Positions 38,954 to 49,058 of a DNA stretch of 64,000 bases are shown here, piece after piece (position 1 is the first letter of the stretch; each line of letters starts with the position of its first letter). The DNA is from Buchnera aphidicola (Aphis aurantii). GTDB taxonomy: Bacteria; Pseudomonadota; Gammaproteobacteria; Enterobacterales; Enterobacteriaceae. The translations under genes were made by a program, and so were the position numbers. The notes beneath the pieces are model-generated. The model did not search any database. It had not been told where the DNA came from and saw nothing but the letters and a program-made list of their open reading frames with translations. The stretch is taken from assembly GCF_039388985.1 (NCBI RefSeq), contig NZ_CP135021.1, positions 564,871-628,870 of the forward strand, given 5' to 3'.

Positions 38954-39928
38954 TTAGCAACGATCAAAGGAAAATGAAATAACTTCCTCAATATTTTTTT
39001 TATTTAATGCAATCATTATTAAACGATCTATACCTATTGCAACTCCTGAGCACGGGGGTAAACCGTAATATATTGCGTTTAAAAAGTTGTTATCTATTTT
39101 TTGAAGAGTTAAATTCATTTCATATCTTTTCTTATTATTATTAATTAAACGTTCTTTATTTTCTAAATAATTTGTTAGTTCGTAAAATCCATTTCCTAAT
39201 TCAATTCCTTTAAAAAATATTTCAAATCTTTCTGCAACACGATGATCTTTATTATTCACAGCGGCAAGCGAGGCTTGTGCTACGGGAAAATTATATATAA
39301 ATACAGGTTTTTCTTGTCCTAGAAGAGGCTCTATTATTAGAGTAAATAACGTTTCAATTAATGTATTTAAATTTTTTTCAGAAAATGTCAAATGTGCTAA
39401 ATTAAATTTTTTTGAAATTTTATGCAATTCAGAAAGTTGAGTAGAAAATGGATCTACATTTAAATATTTTATAAATACATCTTGATAAGAAATTTTTTCT
39501 GATTTTTTAAATTGTAAAACATCTTGAAAAAATAAATCTATTTGATAAATAAATTTTTTCATAGAACATGAATTTTGATACCATTCAAGAATAGTAAATT
39601 CTGGATTATGATATTGACCATATTCTTGATTTCTAAAACTATGACATATTTGATATATTGGTCCACTTTTAGCTGCTAACAAACGTTTCATATGATATTC
39701 TGGACTAGTTATCAACCATAATTTTAACTGATTTAAATTATTTTCTGAAGAAAAATAATTAGTTTCAAAAGGTATTAAATTTATATCGGTAACTGTCGCT
39801 TTGGATAATAAAGGAGTCTCTACCTCTAAAATTTTTTTTTCTAAAAAAAATGAACGAATTTTGGTAATAATTTCTGATCTTTTAACTAAATCTTGAATCG
39901 AAGCACTAGGTTTCCAACTTTTTTTCAT
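38954..39928 (-). CDS. epmA: elongation factor P--(R)-beta-lysine ligase
   Basis: EpmA (GenX/PoxA/YjeA) is a lysyl-tRNA synthetase paralogue without anticodon domain that attaches beta-lysine to EF-P. The 324 residues (325 in E. coli) have class II motifs: EVETPLLSKA near residue 35, RNQEYGQYHNPEFTILEWY (motif 2) near 100 and GVAIGIDRLIMIAL (motif 3) near the end. It lies between fpr and the divergent coaD. It implies that efp and epmB are present elsewhere. Confidence 0.94.
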   Translation of the reverse strand: MKKSWKPSASIQDLVKRSEIITKIRSFFLEKKILEVETPLLSKATVTDINLIPFETNYFSSENNLNQLKLWLITSPEYHMKRLLAAKSGPIYQICHSFRNQEYGQYHNPEFTILEWYQNSCSMKKFIYQIDLFFQDVLQFKKSEKISYQDVFIKYLNVDPFSTQLSELHKISKKFNLAHLTFSEKNLNTLIETLFTLIIEPLLGQEKPVFIYNFPVAQASLAAVNNKDHRVAERFEIFFKGIELGNGFYELTNYLENKERLINNNKKRYEMNLTLQKIDNNFLNAIYYGLPPCSGVAIGIDRLIMIALNKKNIEEVISFSFDRC

Positions 39929-40017
39929 ATAATATCCCTTTTAAATTTATATAAAATAAAATTTTATATTTTATTACAATTTAAATATAAATCATTTACA
40001 AATAAAATAATAAAAAA

Positions 40018-40509
40018 ATGAAAAAAACAGCAATATATCCAGGTACATTTGATCCAATCACATATGGACATTTAGATATTATAACGCGTGCAATAAAAAT
40101 TTTTGATAATATAATTATTGCTATTTCTTGTACTAATTTAAATAAAAAAACTATTTTTAGTTTAAAAGAACGTATTGAACTGACTAGATTAGCAACTATG
40201 AATCTTAAAAATATAAAAAAAATAGTTGGATTCAACGATTTATTAGCTAATTTAGCAAAAAAAGAAAAAACTAATATTTTAATTAGAGGAGTACGTACAA
40301 TATTTGATTTTGATTATGAAATAAAGTTAGCAGCTATAAATAAACAAATATATCCTGAATTAGATAGTATATTTTTACTATCATCTAAAGAAGTTTCATT
40401 TATATCATCATCTTTTGTTAAAGAAATCGCAAAATATAAAGGTAATGTAAAACCATATCTTCCAAAAGAAATACATTTTGCTTTATTAAAAAAAATTTCA
40501 AAAACATGA
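40018..40509 (+). CDS. coaD: phosphopantetheine adenylyltransferase
   Basis: CoaD adenylates 4'-phosphopantetheine to dephospho-CoA. The 163 residues (159 in E. coli) begin with AIYPGTFDPITYGHLDII, holding the nucleotidyltransferase TxGH signature; KTNILIRGVRTIFDFDYE near 85 and FISSSFVKEIAKY near 125 are conserved. The gene is alone here (waaA is its usual neighbour in E. coli) and is followed by a strong terminator facing the unrecognised gene at 40584-42109. Confidence 0.96.
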   Translation: MKKTAIYPGTFDPITYGHLDIITRAIKIFDNIIIAISCTNLNKKTIFSLKERIELTRLATMNLKNIKKIVGFNDLLANLAKKEKTNILIRGVRTIFDFDYEIKLAAINKQIYPELDSIFLLSSKEVSFISSSFVKEIAKYKGNVKPYLPKEIHFALLKKISKT

Positions 40510-40530
40510 TATTTTAAACTTTAATTTTTT

Positions 40531-40563
40531 AAAATAATAGGGTATAAAACCCTATTATTTTTT
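40531..40563. terminator. Rho-independent terminator between coaD and the unrecognised gene
   Basis: AAAATAATAGGGT and ACCCTATTATTTT form a 13-base-pair stem with a 5-base loop, continuing into a T-run on the plus strand and, by symmetry, on the minus strand. It ends coaD and probably also the leftward gene that stops at 40584. Confidence 0.9.
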
Positions 40564-40583
40564 AATAAAATATTTTTAAAACA

Positions 40584-42109
40584 TTAGTGCACAAAATATG
40601 AATGTTTTATTATTGGTGCTTGTGTATATGAAAAAATAACGCTTGTTTTTACTCCAAAAGAATGAGATTTTATTATTCCATTTCTATCAATAGAATTAAA
40701 ATCAGACATATTGGTAGCAATTATTTTAATATTTCCATCCTCTAAATGAGTGATATCATAATAATTTTTTGCACGTAAAATACGAGCATTTTCTAATTCT
40801 GGATGTTCAGCAATTAATTTTAAATAAGATTCTTTTAATAATTTTGGATTTGCATATTGAGAAATAAATTTTTGCTCTATATCGTTAGTAATTAATTGTT
40901 TGAAACTTTTAATCATTTCTTCTTTTGTTGAAGAGGCGATTAGATGACCATCAATAAAAAAAACAGCAGAACTAAAATCAATCATAAAATATTTATTTAA
41001 ATGTTCTGGAATCTCTAATTTTTCATATACATCTTGATAAGAAGAGATCGTTGTTCCATCTGCTTTCGGAGCTGTTGGAGCTTCAAAAACTGTCCAAATA
41101 TTTTTATTATTTGCAAAATAATTATAATGAGATTTTTCAATACTTCTGTTCATTTTATCTTTAAATTTTTGATTTAGTTGTAAATTTTTTGTTCGTACAT
41201 ATAGATTAAAATTTTCATCTAAATCTTCTGGATACTGTATTTTAAAATTTTCTTCTTTTGGAATTTCAACGTTTAAATCAGGAAAAGAACTTTCATATTC
41301 CGGATGTTTAGGATTATGATTTAGTTTGTTAACTACTCTTAATCTTCCATTAATTCTTATTCTTTCAATTAAAGCATGTATAAATTTTTTTGAAGATTCA
41401 ATGCTTTTTTTTAATTTTTTTACATATTTGATTAAATTATCGATTCTATCATTTACTGCTTTTGTAGATTCATCCATAGATGATCCCATAATAAATCGAT
41501 AACCTGCATCAAATATATTTTTAAATGTAGTACCATTAAATAAATTTATAGCTTCATTTTTAATAAATTCATAAGTTTCGCAAACTTGCTTTTTAATTTC
41601 ATGAATTATAGATTTAGCTAATTTTATAAAATCAATGCTATTAAATGTTTCTTTAATGCAATCTATTAACTGATTAAAAGTTTTTGGAAAAAATTCTAAA
41701 ATAATTTGAAGAGTGGATTTAGAGGGGACTTCTTCAGTGTTTTCGGAAGATGTTGAGGAAGGTTGTTCAGAAGAAGTTTTTTTTTCACAGAGTTTTCTGT
41801 GTCTAATTGATAATCGATATCAATATCAATTTCATTATTTTCTATTGCTTTTTTTTTTATAATTTCTAAATCAGATAAGCATTTATCATATAACTTTTCT
41901 AATTTAATTAAATTCATCTCAGTTTTAGATGATTCAATAGTTATTTTTCCGTCTTTATTGCTGTTTTCTTTGTTGATTTTATTGTTTCGACTATCTTCTT
42001 CAATAGTTTTACGAATACGATCAAGATCTTTAGGATCTATTTTGATAGTTTCATGTTGTTCAAAAGATATTGGATTTAATTTATCAACTAGATTAACATT
42101 AGATGACAT
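40584..42109 (-). CDS. unrecognised protein of about 508 residues, interrupted by an A-tract frameshift
   Basis: I do not recognise this protein. Two frames (42109-41696 and 41489-40584) are one gene: in the T9 run at 41777-41785 (A9 in the message) the frame is one base short, and one extra A joins SVKKK to TSSEQPSSTSSENTEEVPSK and leads openly to the second part. The joined protein has an Asn/Lys/Glu-rich polar N-terminus (1-110), a Ser/Thr/Glu-rich linker (110-130), amphipathic helices with coiled-coil-like spacing (130-255, for example NLIKYVKKLKKSIESSKK) and a probably globular C-terminal half (255-508) with FEAPTAPKADGTTISSYQD and YFMIDFSSAVFFIDGHLIAS. No signal peptide or membrane segment is clear. 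It has no E. coli neighbour equivalent between coaD and rsmJ; it may be a Buchnera-lineage orphan or an old acquisition. Confidence 0.75.
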
Positions 42110-42361
42110 AATTTTTTTTCCTTTTTTAAACTTACACTATAAATTAAACTTCAGATTTATTTATAAGATTATTAAATTAAACTAAATATTTAACAATCAT
42201 TATAAACTAAATTTTATCAAAAATTTATTATTTTATAAACAAATCAATTTTAAATATTTTGAAACCATATAAAATAAAAAATTTTTATTTTATATATTTT
42301 TAGATATTTTAAATCTATTTCTAAAAAAGTCAATTATTAATAACAAAAAAAATGAAATATT

Positions 42362-43102
42362 ATGAATATATATTTAATTAAAAAAAATACTAATACCAGA
42401 ATAGAAAAAATAATTAATGATTATAATATAAGACATGATGAAAATGCTTCTTTAAGTTTGATAATAAACAATAATACATTAGAATTATATAATCGATCAA
42501 TATTTCACAAAAAAACTATTAAAGTTGATTTTTTATCTAAGCAAAATAATTATAGATGTTTAAAGTTTAAAAAAAAACATGAAGCTTTATATAAAGCATT
42601 AGGTATTAAAAAAAATTATTTTCCTTATGTAATTGATGCAACTGCTGGTTTTGGTAAAGATGCATTTTTAATGTCTTTTTGGGGTTGTTATGTTATTATG
42701 ATTGAACGTAATCCGGTAATTGCTGCTTTATTGAAAGATGGATTGCAAAGAGCTTATAAAAATAAAAACATTGGAAATTGGTTAAAAAAAAGACTACATT
42801 TAATATTTTGTGATAGTTTTAAAATGCTTAATATGCCAATTTTAAAACCAGATATTATTTATTTAGACCCAATGTATCCTCTAAATAAAAAAAAAGCATT
42901 ACCTAAAAAAAATATGCAAATTTTACGAAACATAATAAAAAATAGTGATAATTATGAAAATTTATTGAATATTTCTAGGAAATTTGCAAAAAAAAGAATT
43001 ATTGTTAAGCGACCTTCTTACGCAAAACCTTTATTAGAAAACAAAGTAAAATTTTCAATAAATAATAAAAATAATCGTTTTGATATATATTTACCTTTTT
43101 GA
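42362..43102 (+). CDS. rsmJ: 16S rRNA (guanine-1516-N2)-methyltransferase
   Basis: RsmJ (YhiQ) methylates G1516 of 16S rRNA. The 246 residues (250 in E. coli) show the SAM-binding VIDATAGFGKDAFLMSFWG near residue 93, IERNPVIAALLKDGL near 118, the catalytic-type IIYLDPMYP near 168 and the end RFDIYLPF. The ATG at 42362 is followed by a variable N-terminus. It is divergent from the unrecognised gene and converges with pitA over a clear hairpin. Confidence 0.94.
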   Translation: MNIYLIKKNTNTRIEKIINDYNIRHDENASLSLIINNNTLELYNRSIFHKKTIKVDFLSKQNNYRCLKFKKKHEALYKALGIKKNYFPYVIDATAGFGKDAFLMSFWGCYVIMIERNPVIAALLKDGLQRAYKNKNIGNWLKKRLHLIFCDSFKMLNMPILKPDIIYLDPMYPLNKKKALPKKNMQILRNIIKNSDNYENLLNISRKFAKKRIIVKRPSYAKPLLENKVKFSINNKNNRFDIYLPF

Positions 43103-43108
43103 GTAAAT

Positions 43109-43137
43109 AGGAGTACAATTAATGCAAATGTACTCCT
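43109..43137. terminator. hairpin between convergent rsmJ and pitA
   Basis: AGGAGTACA and TGTACTCCT form a perfect 9-base-pair stem with an 11-base loop, six bases past the rsmJ stop and 20 bases past the pitA end. A bidirectional terminator is the simplest reading. Confidence 0.75.
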
Positions 43138-43157
43138 TGAAATAATTATATTATTTT

Positions 43158-44612
43158 CTATATTAATGATAATGTTACCCAATATAAAAAACTAGAGAGC
43201 AAAACTGAAACAGGTAATGTGAGCACCCAAGCAATAATAATATTTTTTATAGTGCTTTTTTGTATCCGGTTTCCATCAGCTAACATTGCGCCCGCGACTG
43301 ATGATGATAAAATATGTGTAGTAGAGACGGGAATTCCTGTATAACTAGCTATTCCAATAGAAACAGAAGAAGTAATTTGAGCAGACATAGCCTGTGCATA
43401 TGTCATTCTTTTTTTTCCTATTTTTTCACCGATAGTTATAACTATTCGTTTCCAACCAAACATCGTTCCTATAGATAAAGCTAATGCAATAATTATTATT
43501 ATCCAAATTGGTGCATATTCTACTGTTTTAAGTATTTCTTTTTTAGTTTTATATAAAAAAATTTTTTCGCTTTCATTAATATTAAAACTAGTTATTTGAT
43601 CAATATTTTCTGCAATACAAAGTAAAAAATGACGTAGTTGAAAACGTTGTTGTGTATTTAATCTTTTATAATTATATATATTATGTAACAAAATTTTTGT
43701 TTTTTTAATATTTTTTTTTATTTCAAAATAATTTAAATATAACTTATTGTCTATAAGTTTTTTTTTAATTATTTCTGACTGGTGATTTGAATAATATTTT
43801 GATAAATAATTAATGGAATTTTTTGTACAAACAATTTCTTTTTTAGAAGCTTCTAAATTTACTAAAAAGCTAGCCGGAATAATACTAATTAATACAAGCA
43901 TAATTAGACCAATTCCTTTTTGACCATCGTTTGCGCCATGCGAGTAGCTTACACCAATAGACGATAAAATCAATGCTATTTTAATTAAAAGTGGTGGATT
44001 TTTTTTTCCATCTTTTTTTTCAAGTTCTAATGGAGTCATATGAATTTGATTACATTTTTTATATTTTCTCGTAATAAAACGTAAAAATAATATCACAATT
44101 CCAGAAATGACTAATCCTATAATAGGGGATAAAATTAACGATGTAAAAACATTTAAAATTTTAGGTATATTTAAAGAATCTATTAATGAAGATCCTGTAG
44201 TAACTCCGTTAATCAAACCAATTCCAATAATTGCTCCAATTAAAGAGTGAGAACTAGATGCAGGTAAACAAAAATACCAAGTAGATAAATTCCATAATAT
44301 TGCGGCAAGTAAAATAGAAAAAACCATTGCAAGTGCGTGTTTTGAATTGCTATTTAATAATAAGTCATTTGGTAATAAATGAACGATAGTATATGCTACT
44401 GTTAAACCTCCAAGTACAACACCTAAAAAATTAAATATACCAGACATGATTACCGCGAGATTTGAAGACATAGCTCTGGTATAAATTAAAGTTGAAACAG
44501 CATTAGCTGTATCATGAAAACCATTAATAGCTTCATAGAATAAAACAAAAAATAAAGCTAAAAAAATAAATAAACTATGATTCAAGTCAGAATAAGAAAA
44601 TAAATATAGCAT
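43158..44612 (-). CDS. pitA: low-affinity inorganic phosphate transporter PitA
   Basis: Pit transporters take up phosphate as a metal-phosphate complex with protons. The 484 residues (499 in E. coli) contain both copies of the inverted Pit signature: EAINGFHDTANAVSTLIYT near residue 28 and SYSHGANDGQKGIGLIML near 223, with about ten membrane segments and a long cytoplasmic loop (about 255-360). The C-terminal GIPVSTTHILSSSVAGAMLAD is conserved. It is leftward, downstream of ynfM, with a 100-base gap. Confidence 0.95.
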   Translation of the reverse strand: MLYLFSYSDLNHSLFIFLALFFVLFYEAINGFHDTANAVSTLIYTRAMSSNLAVIMSGIFNFLGVVLGGLTVAYTIVHLLPNDLLLNSNSKHALAMVFSILLAAILWNLSTWYFCLPASSSHSLIGAIIGIGLINGVTTGSSLIDSLNIPKILNVFTSLILSPIIGLVISGIVILFLRFITRKYKKCNQIHMTPLELEKKDGKKNPPLLIKIALILSSIGVSYSHGANDGQKGIGLIMLVLISIIPASFLVNLEASKKEIVCTKNSINYLSKYYSNHQSEIIKKKLIDNKLYLNYFEIKKNIKKTKILLHNIYNYKRLNTQQRFQLRHFLLCIAENIDQITSFNINESEKIFLYKTKKEILKTVEYAPIWIIIIIALALSIGTMFGWKRIVITIGEKIGKKRMTYAQAMSAQITSSVSIGIASYTGIPVSTTHILSSSVAGAMLADGNRIQKSTIKNIIIAWVLTLPVSVLLSSFLYWVTLSLI

Positions 44613-44712
44613 AATATTTTAGCCATTTTGATGAATTGAACTAATCTTATTATCCTTGAGAAACTATCTTTTAGGAAAGTAAAATATAATATTTTTTTAA
44701 AAAAGATTTTCT

Positions 44713-45918
44713 TTAATTATTTTTTTTTAATTTTAAAGATAAAAATATTCCATAAATTAAAATAATTATCATAAAAATTGAAATTCCGAGCCATTTTGAA
44801 TAAAACCAAAAAAAACCACTAAATGTACCAAATACACTGGAGCCTAAATAATAAAAAAATAAATATAAAGAAGTGGCTTGAATTTTAGCATATTTTGCGT
44901 GCGCACTTACCCAACTACTAGCAATTGAATGAGAGGCAAAAAATCCCCCTGAAAAAATTATCAATCCTACAACAATAATTATAATTTGATTAAATTGAGT
45001 AATTAATAAACCAAAAATCATTAGTAATAATGATATTGTCAATATTTTTCCTTTATTATATTTATTTATTAAAATTCCAGCTTTAGGAGAACTATAAACT
45101 CCAGTTAAATAAATAATAGATAAAAAACCTATACTAGATGAACTAAATGAAAAGGGTTTTAATATTAATCGATATCCAATATAATTAAAAATAGTAATAA
45201 AACTTCCCATTAATAAAAAACCTACTATAAAAAGAGTTAACAATGTCGGATTTTTTAAATGTAAAGAAAAATTATTAAAAAATTTTCTATAATTAATATT
45301 AATCGGAGTAAAATTTTTAGAAGATGGTAAAAAATATAAAAATAAAAAAGATGATATTAAAGAAAAAAAACCAATTATGAATAATGAAGTATTCCATGAA
45401 AAATTTTCTGCTATGATACTACTTACAATTCTCCCAAAACATCCGCCTATAGTATTGCCACTAATATACAATCCAATACAAAGCGATAATGAATTATAGT
45501 GAATTTCTTCCACTATATATGTAATAGTAATTGCAACAACTCCACTTAAAGACAATCCTATTAAAGCACGAAGAAAAATAATCATATTCCAATGATGCAA
45601 AGTTGAGCAAATGATCGTTAAAATCGAGGCTATTAATAAAGATGTAGACATAATTAATTTTCGTCCAATTGCATCTGATAAAGTACCAGTAAATAATGCA
45701 CCTATAGCCATGGTTGAAGTTGTGGCAGATAAGGACAAACTACTTTCTGCAGCAGTCAAATAAAATTGTTTAGAAAATATTGGCAAAATTGATTGCACGC
45801 AATATAAAATCGAAAAACTAGAAAATCCAGCCAAAAAAAGAGAAAAAATAATTTGATAAAATTTTTTTGTATTTTTTTTAGTATATGTTTTTTTTTTAGT
45901 GATATTTTGATTTTTCAA
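44713..45918 (-). CDS. ynfM: MFS transporter, YnfM family
   Basis: A twelve-helix major facilitator transporter with 401 residues (417 in E. coli YnfM). Close matches to YnfM are FSILYCVQSILPIFSKQF near residue 40, the MFS loop GTLSDAIGRKLIMS near 80, ALIGLSLSGVVAITITYI near 118, GLYISGNTIGGCFGRI and FLLMGSFITIFNYIGYRL. The substrate is not established for this family, so no function is assigned beyond proton-driven transport. It is one of few general transporters kept in Buchnera, and its 3' neighbour is pitA. dapF lies 42 bases upstream. Confidence 0.88.
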   Translation of the reverse strand: MKNQNITKKKTYTKKNTKKFYQIIFSLFLAGFSSFSILYCVQSILPIFSKQFYLTAAESSLSLSATTSTMAIGALFTGTLSDAIGRKLIMSTSLLIASILTIICSTLHHWNMIIFLRALIGLSLSGVVAITITYIVEEIHYNSLSLCIGLYISGNTIGGCFGRIVSSIIAENFSWNTSLFIIGFFSLISSFLFLYFLPSSKNFTPININYRKFFNNFSLHLKNPTLLTLFIVGFLLMGSFITIFNYIGYRLILKPFSFSSSSIGFLSIIYLTGVYSSPKAGILINKYNKGKILTISLLLMIFGLLITQFNQIIIIVVGLIIFSGGFFASHSIASSWVSAHAKYAKIQATSLYLFFYYLGSSVFGTFSGFFWFYSKWLGISIFMIIILIYGIFLSLKLKKNN

Positions 45919-45960
45919 AACTCTTAAAAACTCCTATTAATGAGAATCTATATAAAATTC

Positions 45961-46815
45961 TTATATATATATACAACCTTCATAGATATAATTTGCTGGT
46001 CCTATCATGTATAATGGATTTCCAAAACCTTCCCATTTTATTGATAAAATTCCACCTAATAATTCAACCTTAACATTATTAGAAAGCAGATTTTTAGCAA
46101 TACCTACTGCAACAGCGGCGCATGCACCACTTCCGCAAGATTGAGTCTCTCCTTCATTACGCTCGTAAACTCTTAACTGAATATAATTTTTGTTTATAAC
46201 TTTCATAAAACCTACATTAATTCCATCAGGAAAAATAGACTTTTTTTCTATTATTTTACTGATAGTTTTTACTGGTGCATTTTTTATAGATTCTACTTGA
46301 ATAACACAGTGAGGATTTCCCATTGAAACTAAACTGCATAGCAAACTATTATTAATAATTTTTTCTGAAAAGTTATGCGGTTTAAATATAATTGGATTTG
46401 TTGCTGAATTTGATATAAAAATTGGTTCATTCATATTAACTTCAATTAAACTTTCGGAAATAAAATTAATAATTATATTTTTTTTATTGGTACTAAGATT
46501 AATTTTATTTGTGGTAATTAAACCTTTTAAAATTAAAAATAATCCTACACATCTAGCACCATTACCACATTGTTCTACTTCATTTCCATCAGAATTAAAA
46601 ATACGATAATGAAAATCAAATTTACAATTATATGGTTTTTCAATTAATAATAATTGATCAAATCCTATTCCAGTATGTCTATTTGATAATTCTTTTATTT
46701 TTGACGAAGATATAACAAAATCTTGTGTAACTGATTCAATCACCATAAAATCATTACCTAAACCATGCATTTTAGAGAAATTAATTTTTTTTTTATAACT
46801 AGTTTTTAAGTACAT
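45961..46815 (-). CDS. dapF: diaminopimelate epimerase
   Basis: DapF converts LL- to meso-diaminopimelate for lysine and peptidoglycan. The start chosen is the ATG at 46815 ([20 protein letters not shown]) with GGAA upstream; a TTG at 46827 is possible. About 284 residues (274 in E. coli), with an N-terminal extension of some ten residues. Both catalytic cysteines are visible, in [12 protein letters not shown] and [13 protein letters not shown]. It is divergent from cyaY, as in the E. coli cyaY-dapF neighbourhood. It supports lysine supply to the host. Confidence 0.97.
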
Positions 46816-46911
46816 GTAAAATTCCAATATTTTTTTTAAATTTTAAAGTTAAATAAAAGTTTTTAAATTTTATAAACTTTTAAAAACTCATTGAAGAATT
46901 AGGAAATATTT

Positions 46912-47259
46912 ATGCCAACTAAAATAATTTTTAATCAAAAAAACAACTTTTACAAATTAATAGATGAACTATTCCTTAAGATTGAAGATAATTTAAATTT
47001 ATATATTGATAAAATTGATTTTGATTATGAAATACAAAATTATATGATAACTATTACTTTTTCAAATAAAAGCGTAATTATAATTAACAAACAAGAGTTT
47101 TTGCAACAAATTTGGTTAGCCTCAAAACTAAATGCATATCATTTTAACTATTATTCTGGAAAATGGATTTGTAATCGAAGTAACAAAAATTTTTGGACAA
47201 TCTTTCAAAAATCTTTTTCTATACAATCTAATCAAAATTTAACGTTTTATAATATTTAA
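46912..47259 (+). CDS. cyaY: frataxin homologue CyaY
   Basis: CyaY binds iron and modulates IscS during Fe-S assembly. The 115 residues (106 in E. coli) have the acidic first helix ([14 protein letters not shown]) and the beta-sheet core [18 protein letters not shown] and [16 protein letters not shown], both typical. Some acidic residues of the E. coli first helix are replaced by Asn or Lys. Upstream is the divergent dapF and downstream hemC, in the same order as E. coli apart from the lost cyaA. Confidence 0.93.
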
Positions 47260-47352
47260 AATATTTTAAAATAATTTAAAGTCGATTGTCGCTAATTACA
47301 TATTTTATTATGATTTCATAATCATTTTTATATAAAATATTTTATACTAAAT

Positions 47353-48297
47353 ATGAATAGTAATATGAACAAAAAAATATTAAGAATTGCTACTAGAAAA
47401 AGTCCTTTAGCTTTAGAACAAACTAAATATGTTACAAAAAAAATATTATCTTTATATCCAGAATTAATTATACAATTAGTACCTATAGTTACACATGGTG
47501 ATAATATTTTAAATAAATCACTTTCAAAAATTGGAGGAAAAGGACTTTTTATAAAAGAATTAGAGTTTGCTTTACTTGAAAATAGAGCAGATATTGCTAT
47601 ACACTCCATGAAAGATCTTCCAATTCATATTACTAAAGGATTGTGTTTAATCAGTATATGTAAAAGAGGAAACCCATTAGATTCATTAGTTTCTAATAAC
47701 TATCAATCGATTAATCAATTACCTAAAGGAGCAACAGTTGGAACGTCTAGCTTAAGAAGACAATGCCAATTAATTACGTATAGACCAGATTTAGTAGTTT
47801 CTCCTTTAAGAGGAAATATAGAAACAAGAATAGCTAAATTAGATCAAGGTCAATATGATGCGATAATTTTAGCAACCGAAGGATTAAATAGATTAGGTTT
47901 GAAACATCGTATTACTCAAATTATACCAGCTGAATTGTCATTGCCTTCATGTGGACAAGGGGCTATTGGGATTCAATCTAGATTGAATGATAAAAAAATG
48001 CTGTTTCTTTTATCACGTTTAAATCATATCAATACTTTTACTGAAATAAATATAGAACGTGCATTTTGTAAAAATTTAGAAGCAGGCTGCCAAATTCCCA
48101 TTGGAAGTTATGCAATTCTAAAGAAAAATAAAATTTGGCTTAGAGGATTAGTTGGTTCACCTGACGGGGCTATTATATTAAAAGGAGAAAGAATTGGGTG
48201 GTGTGATACTTCAGAAGCCATGGCAAGTTCTTTGGCTAATGAATTACTTAAAAACGGTGCTCGTAAAATTCTTGATGATATTTATACTACCAATTAA
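47353..48297 (+). CDS. hemC: porphobilinogen deaminase (hydroxymethylbilane synthase)
   Basis: HemC polymerises four porphobilinogens to hydroxymethylbilane. The 314 residues (313 in E. coli) show [36 protein letters not shown], the catalytic Asp in [21 protein letters not shown] and the dipyrromethane-binding Cys in [12 protein letters not shown]. The start [15 protein letters not shown] has two close ATGs. hemD follows after seven bases, so the two are one operon. No other heme gene is in the window; the product most likely goes to siroheme. Confidence 0.97.
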
Positions 48298-48304
48298 ATT
48301 TAAA

Positions 48305-49053
48305 ATGAAAATATTAGTGATGAGACCTTCTCCTGAAGGGGAAAAATTAGTAAATATATTAAATAATATGGGAATTTTATCTTGGCATTTTTCTTTGTTT
48401 AACTTTTTACCGAGTTTAAGTTCAATCAGCTTATCAAAAAAAATTTATGAATTATATACGTCAGATATAATTCTTTTTTTTTCTAAAAAATCTGTTTATT
48501 ATACAAACTTATATTTAAATCAAAATAATCTTCATTGGCCTATTGAGCCTGATTACTACACTATTGGACAAGGCACTGCTATTTTTCTCAATAAATATAT
48601 TAAAAAAAAATTTTATTTCCAAAAATTTCAGAAAATAGTGAAGCTTTATTAGAACTTCTTTATAAAAAAAATCTACGATCATCTAAAATAATTTTAATGA
48701 AAGGAGAAAATGGAAGACAATTAGTAGAAAAAGAGTTAACACAAAAAAATTTTGATGTATCCATTATAGAATGTTATAAAAAAGTTTTTAAAACAATTAA
48801 CAACCACATTGAAGTAAAAAAATGGCGTTCTTATCAAATTAATACATTAATAGTAACTAGTGGTGAAATTTTAAATAGATTAAATGAAAAAATAAATTTT
48901 TTAAATAAACATGAATGGCTATTTAAATGTAAAATATTTGTTGCAGGAAGTAGATTAAGTGAAATAGCTAAAAAAATAGGATGGAAAGACATCGTAATAT
49001 CTAATTATGCTGATAACAACAATTTATTAAATATTATTAAAAAACATAATTAA
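48305..49053 (+). CDS. hemD: uroporphyrinogen-III synthase, interrupted by an A-tract frameshift
   Basis: HemD closes hydroxymethylbilane to uroporphyrinogen III. The ATG at 48305 gives MKILVMRPSPEGEKLVNIL; the first half includes DYYTIGQGTAIFLNKYI. At the A9 tract 48602-48610 the frame is one base short and stops at 48652. One extra A gives KKKILFPKISENSEALLELL and then IILMKGENGRQLVEKEL, LIVTSGEILNRL and the end at 49053, about 249 residues (246 in E. coli). The alignment with E. coli is continuous across the tract. The gene is therefore complete apart from one base, and is either rescued by slippage or affected by a homopolymer error. Confidence 0.88.
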
Positions 49054-49058
49054 GTTTT

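Noticed and set aside
41958..42185. 75-codon plus-strand frame opposite the unrecognised gene
   Set aside because: It mirrors the coding strand of the unrecognised gene and has no start signal or similarity; a shadow frame.
42267..42295. Perfect AT-only palindrome upstream of rsmJ
   Set aside because: Inverted repeats made only of A and T are expected by chance in such sequence, and its position between divergent genes does not suggest a terminator.
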